Shown piece by piece: positions 1-11,700 of a stretch of 64,000 nt of DNA. The translations under genes were made by a program, and so were the position numbers. The notes beneath the pieces are model-generated. The model was not told where the DNA came from. It saw only the letters and a program-made list of their open reading frames with translations, and made no database searches. Origin of the DNA: Arachis hypogaea (Eukaryota > Streptophyta > Magnoliopsida > Fabales > Fabaceae); assembly GCF_003086295.3 (NCBI RefSeq), contig NC_092050.1, positions 152,402,699 through 152,466,698 of the forward strand, given 5' to 3'. Within the stretch, counting starts at the first letter, position 1. Every line of letters starts with the position of its first letter.

Positions 1-303
1 TACAAGTTCAACAATTTCATCAGGATTTAGTTTTTCAAATCCATTATTGACTACCATATCACGATATGATTTGATCGGCTGTTGATCAATTTCTGGAACA
101 ATGGTGTCTCTAATATGCTGATCGGTTGTAGGGGTTTCATCTGATTCCATCTCTGTTTCTATAGACTTGTCTTCGATACCTTCCATGGGGTCGTCATATT
201 GATTAGCCCCATCCATTTTTACTTTTTTTGTGCTCCTGGTGATGAGGTCTTCTTCTTCCGGCGATCTCTTGTCGACTTTAAAAGGTTGGTTTTCGGTGTT
301 CAT
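1..303 (-). mobile_element. LINE retrotransposon, 5' part of ORF1 (partial, runs off left edge)
   Basis: Read on the minus strand, an ATG at 303-301 opens 101 codons that stay open to the window edge. The acidic, charged start contains RSTKKVKM and later SYRDMVV, which I associate with ORF1 (DUF4283/zinc-knuckle gag) of plant L1-type LINEs. The same RSTKKVKM word occurs near the start of the larger LINE ORF1 at about 52.97 kb, which supports the family call. ORF1 proteins bind LINE RNA. The rest of the element lies left of the window, so intactness cannot be judged. The family call is inference from motif and context. Confidence 0.6.
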
Positions 304-436
304 AGGGAGGTTTTCATTAATTTTTTATGTATGTGAAGGTGAATAATTTTTTTTTTATTTATCGTTGTGGAATATGTGTATATATAAAATTTTTTTTCTC
401 CTAACATTAACATCGCAAATTTAGAAAGGGCCATGG

Positions 437-828
437 ACCTGGAAAGAAGACATGATTCTTATCAAAGCCAACAAGGAAGTTGGTGGAAACAAATGGGCCG
501 AGATTTCAAAGAGAATAACTCCGTCAAAAACCCGTTGGATACAATTAAGAGGAGTAGGCCCACAAAAAAGTTCAAGTTCATTAAGCCCAATAACAACAAT
601 AATTTTGATGGGTCAAAAATGTTCAAAGCCTATATCGATGCAGTGGCTGCAGCCCAAGTAGAAGTAGCAACTTCATCAAAGTCAAAGTCAAAGTCGAAGA
701 ATGATTCCAACAAGAATAAGGGCAAGGCCAGGATTAAAATTGATCTCAATTCTATTCCCTTGGAGTTTCCAAATGATGACGTCATCAACATTCATGGAAG
801 TGATGTTGGTGGTGAATATGGCAACTAG
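437..828 (+). pseudogene. MYB-domain relic with frameshift
   Basis: One frame (about 440-520) reads WKEDMILIKANKEVGGNKWA followed by EISKRI, the start of a plant MYB repeat with its spaced tryptophans. The match then moves to another frame (about 520-570), reading NSVKNPLDTIKRS, the equivalent of the recognition-helix end NS(I/V)KNHWN-TIKR. The proline-glycine-arginine turn normally joining the two is missing, so a short deletion explains the frame change. The second frame continues to a stop at 828 through a Lys/Ser/Asn-rich tail. No upstream MYB repeat is visible, so this is probably a truncated, dead copy of an R2R3- or 3R-MYB gene. An alternative is a gene fragment carried by a transposon. 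Confidence 0.6.
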
Positions 829-1130
829 GTTTAGGTTCGTGCGGTGAATGGTTGTAGAATAAGAGCTGGTGGAGCTCATAAGGCTATTTTACATTCGATT
901 TTTTAAAAACTTGAAATGTTGGATTTATGGGTTGAGTGTTCTATTTATGAATTTGAGTTTGTTTTGTTAAGGTATTGTTAAACTTTAGTTTTATTATTTT
1001 TTGGTGTTATTAACGTTGTGATTTGTGAAGAATGTTTTCATTTGAAAATGGATCGATTTTCAAATTTAAACGAGGCTCTTGAATGATGCTTTTGTTGCTA
1101 GCGGAGTTGGATTATGCAGAAATAATAAAA

Positions 1131-1300
1131 GGAAAAGTCTAGGAGGCCAGCAACTTTGTTAAATTTTAGCCAGCATGTAACCAGTAAAAAAAAGTGAGCT
1201 ATTGAATGAAATCTCACACCAATCTCACACCATTAAAACCATCATTGATGGCTATTTGATGGCTACAAATCACAAAAGTTGCTGGCCTCTAGCATTCCTC
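1131..1300. mobile_element. Mutator-type MITE (170 bp) with 9-bp target-site duplication
   Basis: The ends form imperfect inverted repeats built around GGCCAGCAACTTT on the left and AAAGTTGCTGGCC on the right. The element is flanked by identical 9-bp repeats ATAATAAAA at 1122-1130 and 1301-1309. A 9-bp target duplication is typical of Mutator-like elements. No coding capacity is seen; the open frame crossing it (1202-1474) is incidental. It lies about 300 bp downstream of the translocator stop codon. Confidence 0.75.
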
Positions 1301-1607
1301 ATAATAAAAAGCCTAATATTTCTTGCATGTCATATTATCATTGCTTGTCATAATATTTCTTCCAAAAACAATTTTACTCCACACTTCATCATAGTATTCA
1401 CCTTAAACATAAGTTTTTCTCTATTTTTAGTTATAGAACTATCCCTTATTGGTGTGTTAATTTTATATATATAACAAATTAAGCACATATGAAAATATTA
1501 ATGTAGAATCAAATTATATTTTCTATGCAAAGAAAAACTAACTGTAAAAAAAAATGTAAAATGTTGATTGGTTATATTTGCTTTGAGTAACATTAAGATT
1601 GTTCATT

Positions 1608-4600
1608 TTATGCAGCCTTAGTTTGTGGCTTTGGCTTTATCTGCTTCACCCTTGAATACAAGAAAACTCCAAGAAGTGCAACACCAGTTCCTGCACCATT
1701 AACACCATTACAAAAATATCTTACAGATACTTCAAGTTTTGAATGTATTAAAATTTCAAAGCGACAGATATTTTAAAACGGAGAAGTTCACTGGCGACTG
1801 ACCGAGCGTGTTGAGTGGCGAGAGAGGAATTTGGAAGAAGATAACCGAGGAGGCGATGACAACGACGCGCTTCACACAGTTCCCTACTGAGTGGCTCACA
1901 GGTGACACCATTTGTAATATTCCATAAGATACCTGCATGCATATAATTGTTGAGAAGATCAGTTCCAACTAACATTCATGAAGTAAATTGTTACAAATTT
2001 GGACATTTTCTGAGTGTTAATCTTCAAAATCAAGTAGGTTGTTAATCTTCATCTCATCATATTAGTGTCTCAAGAATCAATTATTATTATTAGAGTGATA
2101 GAGTATGGAGAAGTTTTAATTAATGTTTACTTTTATGTATTCCTAGCTTCTGCATTTTGTAAAAACACTTGCATACTAATTTAATTTATTAACTAGTTTT
2201 ATACAAAAAACTAGTTAATAAATATGACATCATTCATAGAAAATATATACATACATTTTCTATAGAATTGCATATACAAGGGGAAGTTTGTTTATGAAAT
2301 CTAAGACAAGAAAAAGGGAAAGGAAAAAGAACTTGTATGAAACATATCATGAAATATGATGCTATGAGCAAAGTCTTCTAAACAAAGCAAAATTTGAAAG
2401 GCCTCACCTGCTGGTATGCATGGAAGCAGAACGCCGCCAAAACCGATCTCACACATAGCTCTCTAACATTCAATCCTTGGCATGCCTACATTCAAAAGAA
2501 AAGCATACCATTCAAAGGAAAATGCTCTCTTTAAACAAGGAAAAGTAGTGATACAAAAACATATAGTGGAAGAAGCATGCATGTTAAAAGAAGCTCATCT
2601 ACATACAGCAGATTGCAGGTACGACGGAGTAAACTTGACACCCTCCAAGAATATAGTAAATGGAACCAAAAGGATAAAGGAAATGATGGTTATCAAAGAG
2701 TAGAGGTTGATATTGTCCAAAGTTTCCTGTTAACAACAATCATCAATTTATTAGCAGTAGTACTCAAGATTTGAAAGTGACACATTTGCCATTTCTTCGA
2801 AAAATACTTCATTTACCTCTTCATTGACCATGAGTTTTTTGCTCAAAACGTTCCGCGACTGGTTAGTAAGGTTAGATGCCATAGCAGTAGCAAAGCCAAT
2901 CCTGTTTGGTAAGGTAGCAGAATTAGTTATTCGGTATTGTCTGCGAAGAAACTCTGCATTCAATAGCACTAGTTTGTTCAATTACCAATTGAAGGATACT
3001 TCAGTCATTGATGCCAGTGCTACTCCTCCTACTATCGGTACAAGAGAAGAAACTACCGCAAAAGTCGGCGTCTGTTCATTTAAGGATCAAACTGGAGATC
3101 AGCTAAATGCAACTATTACATTGTATTGCTGCCGATAAAATATAAGACTTTACATCCATGAAAAACCAAATCCTATGGGGATGACAAATATCAAACTAAG
3201 CAATTGAAATTAAGTATGTCCATTAGAAAGGAGTGTTTCGTCAGAGAGACATGAATTTGTATCCTAATATAACTACTCAAATTTCATTCTCATGCTATTC
3301 AAGTAGATTTCAAGCTTCCTCCTATCTTGACAGTCTTTTAAAAAACTCTTCTTGACAAAATTCGGTTCGTGATATTACACACAGCACCCCTTTATTTGTC
3401 AAGCCGTAAAACATGACTGGTGTCACATTTACTACAAAATCGTACCGAGTGACATATACCTTAAATTTCAAGATATGTTAATGTCTGCTTTTTACAAGGA
3501 AATGAGTGTAATGTGTAATATCGCCTAATCTCAAGCCAAAAATATAACCAATTGAGTCTTACATGATCAAGTAAGAAAGTGCATGAAAAATTGAAAGTGC
3601 TTGAACATTACCTCACCAAGGAAGAGGGAGGAAAGAACAACAGTGAAAAATGGCTCCATAGCTTTAATTGTGTGTGTGAAAGATACAGCAACCTTTCCAA
3701 GACTAATGTTGGTTAGAAGATTCCCCATGGTGTGAGCCACAACCAGTGGAAGAATTGCTACAAGCTAAGATTGAATACAAACAAAACCAACCAATAAGCA
3801 ATTTTGAAATCAAAGTGGTACCACACTATATGGATTAAGAGAAATACTTGCATGTTTCGGAAATTCTGGAACACATTTAATGTGTGTTTCAAGAGCATTC
3901 ATATCCACTCATTTTCTATTTTACTTTTTATATAACTTCTAAGTATTATAAATGAAAATGAGTGATTGTAAATGTTTCTCGAACACGAACCAGACTTGCT
4001 CCAAGAACATGCATGTATTTCTCTATGAGCCAATAATCTAGTTTGATCCAAAATTACCTGTGAACGAGTTATGTTTGGTCTGGGATGAAGATTAAGACTC
4101 CAGATTAAGTTAATCATCAATGAAGCAAAGCCAAATTGAAATGCTGTAACTGTTGCTGGAAATGGATAGACTTTTAGAACCTAATAATCAACCAGTGTAT
4201 TGCAATTGAGAACAGAACACATAAAAAAATGAATTAAAAATAAGAAATAAAAACATAATAAACAAAAAAAAAAAAAAAAAAAACCTAAACCCCAGAATTC
4301 TTTTCATGAAACAATCTATGTTTGACTTTAAAGATTCAAAATTTAACATAAAAATGTCCCTTTCACTTTCACTACTACTACCACTACTACACAATTTCAC
4401 TAGTATTATACATTGGCAATAACTAACTAAAAGGCAAAATCTTTTTTGAGTGAGAAAATGAAGAATGAACCTGTTTGTTGTAGATGTTGAAGTAAATGTT
4501 CAAGAGGTACCAAGTTCCGAACATGGCTCCAAGCTGAAGGATTTGAATTAAACCAGCTGGTTTGATAGGTTCATCACTCTTAGCTTCAGGAACAGAAGCA

Positions 4601-4857
4601 GCAGCAAGGACCTTGAAAGATTGAATTTTTGGAGCTGAAATGGGGAAAGGAGGTAACTTTTGTGATGGGTATGATAAGAAGGGTCCTCCTCCTCCTCCAC
4701 CATTAATGGTGAAACTGAGACGGAGTGGTAAAGAGGAAGAAGAAAATGGGTGAGGAAACTTGGATATGGCTATGGAGTGTGAAATCATGGGAATGGTATG
4801 CATTGTTGTGAGGTTTGCAGAGATCAAGTGAGAGAGAGAAGAACAACAAGGAGACAT
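1608..4857 (-). CDS. PPT2: Plastid phosphoenolpyruvate/phosphate translocator (PPT family), 9 exons
   Basis: Exons (minus): 4857-4471, 4180-4058, 3764-3612, 3071-2986, 2901-2817, 2726-2607, 2485-2408, 1932-1803, 1690-1608. All introns are GT-AG and the joined frame gives 414 residues, the usual PPT length. A Ser/Pro-rich transit peptide of about 85 residues precedes the drug/metabolite-transporter-type core of the plastid phosphate translocators. Conserved stretches include [43 protein letters not shown] and [14 protein letters not shown]. The protein exchanges phosphoenolpyruvate for phosphate across the inner plastid envelope, feeding the shikimate and fatty-acid pathways. Exon 7 uses an acceptor adding Ala-Cys-Gln before GLNVREL. 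PPT rather than the glucose- or triose-phosphate subfamilies is judged from these motifs; PPT2 rather than PPT1 is inferred from context. A second in-frame Met lies at residue 19. Confidence 0.9.
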
Positions 4858-5518
4858 AGCCCTTCTTTGTAGTTTGTTGCATGAATGAATGAAATTACAA
4901 GAGATTCAATTTTCTTAGAAATAATATTATTTAAAAGTTAACTGCCAATTTGGTACTCGAACATTCAAATGCTGATAAAAAAAAAGGTTTTTAGAAAATG
5001 TTATCAATAAAATAACAAATTAAACAATTTAAAATTGTGATAAAAATAATTAATAAATATTATATTTTTCATAAGAAATAAAAAAATTGTATTTAAAAAA
5101 TAATTTATTTATTTAATTCAAATTTTTATAACAACATTTAAATAAATATTTAGAAAATATAAAAAAAAATTAGAATAAAATTTGATCTCTAAATTTTTTT
5201 TTCAAAAAAAATTAATCATTCACGGTAAAAAAAAATTAAAATTATCATAAAAAATTATATCAAAATATGATCTCTAAAATTTTTTTTTTAAAATATATAT
5301 ATTTTTGTTATTTTCTGACATGCACAATTTGAAATTGAAACCTCCACCTTTTATTTAAAGGAACAAACTAACTACTTGTTCATCTATTATTATTATTATG
5401 CAAGTCAAATATTATCCAAAATACTATATTGAAACTGTAGCGACTCAGAGAACATAATGAAAGAAGAGAAATTGAGAATAGCAAAACATACGTGCTACAA
5501 TTAGTAAGAAATCTAACT
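4858..5518. other. AT-rich upstream region of the translocator gene
   Basis: No gene is seen. The stretch is strongly AT-rich with A and T runs. It contains a diverged local duplication around the words GATCTCTAAATTTTTTT (about 5180-5200) and GATCTCTAAAATTTTTTT (about 5270-5290). It should contain the translocator promoter, but I cannot point to a convincing TATA box. It ends at the target-site duplication of the hAT element. Confidence 0.4.
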
Positions 5519-6347
5519 AGGGATGTCAACAGCGCGGGGGCGGGGGCGAGGGCGGGGGCGGGGTGTCTCCCTACTCTCCATCCCTACTCTCAGATTTGCT
5601 CCTCATTTCTGTTCCAATTTTTTGCTGTGGGGGAATATTATTCCCCATCCCCATTTTTCATGGGACTCCATTTCTCACGGGAATCCCATTCTCCATCTAC
5701 ATAACTAATTATTAATTTCCAAATGAATAGAGCTGCAAATATCTATCTTATACAAAAACTGTAAGATTTTATACAAAAAGTCTAAATGATACGATGGTGA
5801 CTTCTTTCGAAATGACGCAATAGGGGGACGCAACAACGAGCCAAAGGACAAAGCAGTGGATGAGGTAGGAGACGCGGCAACAGAGAGGAGAATGGACACG
5901 AAGGCAGAGTTACGAAAAAGAACCCCGCAAATAGAAATTATGATGCGGTAAGGGTGATGGCACGGTGAGGCGTGACAATGCGATGAGAAGGGTGGACGGG
6001 TGGCTGCAGAGAGGTTGGATGGAATATGGACAGCGTTAGGAATCTCTGAATTGAAGAAGGGTTATGCAAATAAAGATTAGGAGTTTTGGGTTTCTATATA
6101 TATGTGTGTGAGAAATGACTAAAAAACATATATAAGAAATAAAATATTAAGAATAATACAGGAAATTCATAAATTTCGGGAAATAACGGGGACGAGGCGG
6201 AGATCCTCGCTCGGGTCCCCGCGCTTACTTCGGGAGAATTTTATCCCCCATTCCATCCGGAGAAAATTCCCCACAATCGGATCCCCATTCGCGACAGTCC
6301 CCGCAGGGATCCACGACCACGCGTCTCGGAGAATTTTGTCATCCCTA
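5519..6347. mobile_element. Non-autonomous hAT-type DNA transposon, GC-rich ends, 829 bp
   Basis: The ends are inverted: TAGGGATGTCAAC on the left and, in reverse complement, TAGGGATGACAAAATTC on the right. Both sides are flanked by the identical 8-bp repeat AATCTAAC (5511-5518 and 6348-6355). An 8-bp target duplication with short inverted ends is the hallmark of hAT elements. The terminal regions are rich in GGGGC and CCCCGC words in an AT-rich neighbourhood. No transposase frame is present, so it would depend on an autonomous relative. Confidence 0.85.
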
Positions 6348-6355
6348 AATCTAAC

Positions 6356-8770
6356 CGAGTTTTTTGAGGATCTATTTTCACTATTAATATAAATTTTATT
6401 TTTGCAAATAATTTTTATACTTTGCCTAATATCAAATTTACATAAATTTTATGTCTACAAAAGAAATAATAATTCAAAGAGAATAAGCATAAGTTACATG
6501 AACTAACCAAAATGTTACTATCATTTATTAAAATTGAGTTGATGAAATTCCAAGTTGTCATAATCTTACTATTGCATCAAAGTAGGTATAGATTTTTGCA
6601 CACCAAAAAAAGTTGTTATAGATTTGAAGTATTGTTATTCGATACGTATAAAATTATATATGAGTGATTTTTTTTTGCTTTTATTAGTGTGGAATTGTGG
6701 ATAGCGTCCCTGCTTCCTTGTAGTTGCAGGAACGTGAAAAATGAGAGAGAGAGAGAGAGGAAAAAAAAAAAAAAACAAAGTGACACTTATTGAAAAAGCC
6801 ATGTTTCGTAATCACTGTGATGATGTACAATATTTATCCATATGTCAATTTGCTTCTAATCTAAAATATTTTCGATTTTCATGGGAATTTACAAGTTGAT
6901 TATGTGATTGTAAAAATTCAATTAAAATATTTAGTACTTGATATTATCAACAATTATATCTTACCACTAATAAAATTGTTGAGGCTAGGAAAACTGTCAC
7001 TTGGTCACAATTAAAAAATAATATCCTAATTTACAATTTAGTTTTAAAAAATTCAGATAAAAAGGTGCATCAAAATATCAAATAGTTATCTTATTGAAAC
7101 AAAGACACCCAGGAATAAATCAAAATTAAAATACTATTATAAAATAAAGCACGTTACTCTCGCTATTCACCTGTGTTATTATTTTTTAGGCTGATATCAT
7201 CTTAAGAAAGCTAGTCACCATTAATGGACCATTCAAATTTGGCATTATACATTTAAAGGTTAAGTATACCCAATGGCCATGATAATGCTTAAAGAATGAT
7301 GAGGTGATTGGCTGAAAATGATTTTGAATAAGAACAATTATGTTTCCTGAATCAGAGAACCACAGATGTTAAGACACATTGGACTATTTAGGTTTGTATG
7401 TTAGTGTTGTGTGTCCCACAAAAGAATGTGTTGAGTTTTCAGCCACTGAAATCTTGTTAGGATTTTCTATCATTTTCACTTTGGTTGGTAGAACATACCT
7501 ATCAAATTTAAGATAATTATAGTGTTATGTAATTCAGAGTGAGAGTGAGAATGAGTTTGATGTTCCAAAATGAGAAAGTTGGCAGTAGAACTTCTAGAAT
7601 ATATAATTGTGTAATGTTATATATATATATATACTAGCTGAGTTTTAAGAAAAATACTAAAAAGAAGAGAGCTAAAAAATTGATAGAAGTGCTCGTTGAA
7701 ATTGAAAATTGAAAGCGCAAAAACAAGTTCAAAATCCTAACCTAATTGATTGGAAATGGTGATTGGATTTGAAAGGAATTAGGGTTTTAAAACCGGAGAA
7801 GAAGAGGTGTATTTGGTGGGATGATGAAAATGACAATGTTATTAAGTTTCAAGAGAAACATAACGCCAATTGAAAAGAAAATAAAAGATAATGTGAATCT
7901 TTAAACTCTGATAGAAGGATAATTTATCAATAATCACTATACATATCACACAAGATAATTTATCAGTAATCACCGTGTATATATATATACTCTCTAATTA
8001 GTAATTAATAATGTCATTTATTTATTATATATTATTTTTAAATTATCCTAATAGGAAATTTTATAAAAAAAAATAATTTGAAAAAATCATACATAAAAAG
8101 TGATATCATCAATTCTGGGAGTTGTAGAATTACTCTCCTAGATATTTATAGGATACCAAAGAAAATTTAAATGTAAAATATAATGGTTTATATGTTTGAA
8201 TGAGTCACATCAAACTATAAAATTGAGTGGATGTCAATGTACGGATTTTTATTTTCTTAACAAAAATTCTTATCATTGAAAAGCCATGCAACATTGTAAT
8301 TCTAAGTATATACAATAATACAATGTAAAATCTGCTATTTGTTCCTTTCGTATATCATAATTGTTTTTGTAGCACAATGCACAATTGCACAACCAAACTT
8401 GGTAGCAGGTTCAGAAAAAGCAAAGGGGACATGAAGAGAGCAATGAAATTCATGAATTCATTTACCCACATGCATTTTCTTCACATCACAATATTTTATT
8501 TTTCCCTTGAAATCAAGGGTTTGTACCCTTTGTGTGTAACTATGAAAAGAGGTGACACAAGAATGCAGAAGCAACTGACCAAGGTCTCAAAAAATCAATG
8601 GTTTAATTATCAGAACAATCCTCTCCCATTGAATTTTGAACGTTTTCAAAACACACTTTAAGCCTAAATTTCAACCACCACCAATATCACAATGGTCACA
8701 GAGCAGGAACCTATTCAAACTACTGTTCCGAGTTTCTAAATTTTGCAACTATGCCAAAAAAATATAGTAC
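6356..8770. other. Intergenic AT-rich stretch with simple repeats
   Basis: I see no supported gene. A GA microsatellite lies at about 6734-6750 next to an A run, and a TA microsatellite at about 7617-7632. Two diverged copies of a roughly 28-bp unit beginning GATAATTTATCA lie at about 7917 and 7953. A 94-codon open frame at 8377-8661 (plus) is antisense to the expected 3' untranslated end of the dehydrogenase gene and has no recognisable feature. Confidence 0.4.
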
Positions 8771-11700
8771 TCAGACCATTGCCGGCTCTCGGAGTTTGTT
8801 CTCAAGGTTTTGTGCCACGGCATCAATAAATTCCTCGGTGTTCAAGTAATATTCCCTTGTCACCCTGCAGATATTGATGATGTCCAAACATTTAGACAAA
8901 CAGTTTACTAAGAAATAATTTGTGTACACACTGCAATGAGTTAAGGTTAGAAGTTAAGTATAATACTTGAATACATTTAACAACGGAGTTCACAAAAATC
9001 TCATGACCAAATTGCAGCTCACTCAGTTTGAGATCCAAGATGTTTGAAAACATTAAAATATTCATGGGAGAACCACTTACTTAGGGCCATGACTCAGAAG
9101 TGCGAGATCTTTCGTCATCTTTCCTGACTCCACGGTTTCAACACACGCAGTCTCCAACTTTCGAGTAAAATCTTGTAACTTCTCGTTATTATCTAGTTTG
9201 GCCCTAGTATATAATAACAAACATTCATATTAAAAGAAGGAAAATGAAAGAGGAAGGATGAAGAAACACCACAGCTTACCCTCACAAAGATAAGCTTATA
9301 TTACAATTTATCCAGTTATATATTTATATTCATCTAGTCCAACCTAAACTTTTGCAAAAGCTTCTGAATTTGCTAGTTCATGAATCACACCACAAAGTAC
9401 CTGTGTTCCAGTCCTCGTGTCCATGCAAATATGGAGGCAATACTGTTTGTACTAGTTTCTTGTCCCTTTTGATGAAGACGGAAATGTCTAGTGACAGTTC
9501 CATGAGCTGCCTCAGCTTCTAATGTCTTGCCATCAGAAGATAGCTGCAGAAATATGGCTGCATAATTATGGAAGACGACCAAAGGAAAAAGAGAGATAAC
9601 AATCTTGATGAAGAAATACTGGATTCTGTATTGTTCTAATACATACCAAGACAGAAGTCATAAGACCCAATGACCCAAATCCTGCACACAAGAAAATACT
9701 TCAATAAACTGAGTTTAATAGACATTTCTTAGCACGTCAGAATTATTCATGCCATCAAACTTTCAATGCTATCCTTCCCAAATATAGAGCCCCGCAAATG
9801 TAAAGCAAGACATGTAGCTAGCTTGCAGAACCAGCACTTGAAATAACTTTTGTTAATAGCTTATTTTCCGCATAAATATCTTCTTGATGTCATTTTTTCC
9901 CTCATTCTTATAAATTTCGAGTGAAACTGTAATAACCAAAGATGCCCTTTTGTACTAGTAAATCAACAACCACTTTTGACAGTTTGGATCAAGAATGAAT
10001 CTAATCAGAATTGTGCGGATAAGTGTTCTACACCTTGGGCAAGTAAATCACTTTGGACGTCACCATCATAATTCTTGCAAGCCCAAACATATCCGCCTTC
10101 ACTTTTGAGTGCATATGCCACCATATCATCAATTAGCCTATGCTCATACCTGAAGCCACTTAGAGTGTCAATTATCTATGTGTATATATGTAATGAATCA
10201 GAAATTTGGTTCATCAAAATGAAAACAAACCATATCGAATGTTCTTCAAATTTTTGCTTCCATCTTTCTTCATACACCTCCTGGAATATATCTTTAAATC
10301 TGTAAGACTATCAAACTGTAAATGAGTTCAAATATCAACAAAATAAAGAGAGGATAAGTCTAAATTACTAAGAAATCTGGCATACAACAGTGACACAGAA
10401 TAATCACCTGCCATCATATTTCTTGAGAATTGTATTCTTGGTACTCAAGTAAAGTGGCCACCTCTTTGAAAATGCCAGGGACATTGATGATTCAGCAAAC
10501 GCTCGAATAGACTATAAAAATATCAAAAGCAAGCATGTTTACACACAACAATAAAAACAAAAGCAAGGGTTTATACATTTAACTAAAACATAATGGTATA
10601 TGCTTGTAGAAACTATAAAATGAATCAAACCTCATCAACATTATACATAGCAAGTGCTACACCTGGGCCTTTGAAATCGAAAACATCTAGTTCCATTGGA
10701 CTCTCACCATCTTCAGGGACTATATAGACATAGATACAATTTGGTAAAAAAGTCAGTGATGCTTAAAATATTGTTCAAAAACGAAGTTTAAACTCTAGTA
10801 AACATACCAAATACCAACTTCAGCTTCCCAGCTCCATTAATTACAGTATCAGTGGCCCGATACTGATCACCAAAAGCATGCCTACCAATACAAATGGGTT
10901 TTTTCCAACCTGTTGACTGAAAAGTAAGTTCCAACTGCTGCTTAACAATAATTCAGTTCCATTAACAATCAAAGTAGTTAAGACATTACCTGGAACAATT
11001 CTTGGTATGTTGCAGCATATTATGGGTTCACGGAAAACAGTACCTAGAAAAGAAGGGAAAAATATCATTCAATAGATAAAAAAAAACTTTGTTCCTGCAT
11101 TGAGTATTATGCACATATTACAAACCATTTAAAATATTCCTAATTGTGCCATTGGGGCTTCTCCACATAGACTTCAATCCAAATTCTTTGACCCGGGTCT
11201 CATCTGAAAAATTCGAAATAGAATCAAGACAACCTTTAGTGAGTATGAAAAGCATTAAATGAATTAAGATTATATATAGATATATACGACATTCTCAAGG
11301 ATGATACAAGTTTGCCTAAAAGTTCATGATAAAAGGTACTTCGTCTACTTAAAGCAAAGTACAACTAACCAGGAGTTATAGTTGCACATTTCACGGCAAC
11401 ATTGTACCTGCAGCACACAAAATCTTTAATAAATCAAAAGGGTGCCCAAACATTATACAAAAACGAAGTTATTAGAAATAAGAGAGGGAGTGACGACTAA
11501 AAGTAGGATAAGAAATCCTCCAAAGCAGAGAGATAGAAACAAATCAGGCGAAAAAGATAGTAAAGAAAAGCAGAAACATTAAAACAAAAAAGCATGCAGC
11601 AAAGCAGTTCAATCTCTATACAAGCTACTCCAATTTTTATAGAACTCCCATGGAAGGCTGACTAATGCAAAGCACAAGAGAGAGTCCTAAAATATAAACC

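Noticed and set aside
1202..1474. Open frame of 90 codons (plus)
   Set aside because: It overlaps the MITE and continues into AT-rich DNA; hydrophobic low-complexity product, no homology recognised.
2824..3138. Open frame of 104 codons (plus)
   Set aside because: It is the reverse complement of translocator exons 4 and 5.
5492..5708. Two overlapping open frames in GC-rich DNA
   Set aside because: They fall in the hAT element's GC-rich end and consist of Arg/Gly repeats without a domain.
8377..8661. Open frame of 94 codons (plus)
   Set aside because: Antisense to the 3' end of the dehydrogenase gene, no recognisable domain.
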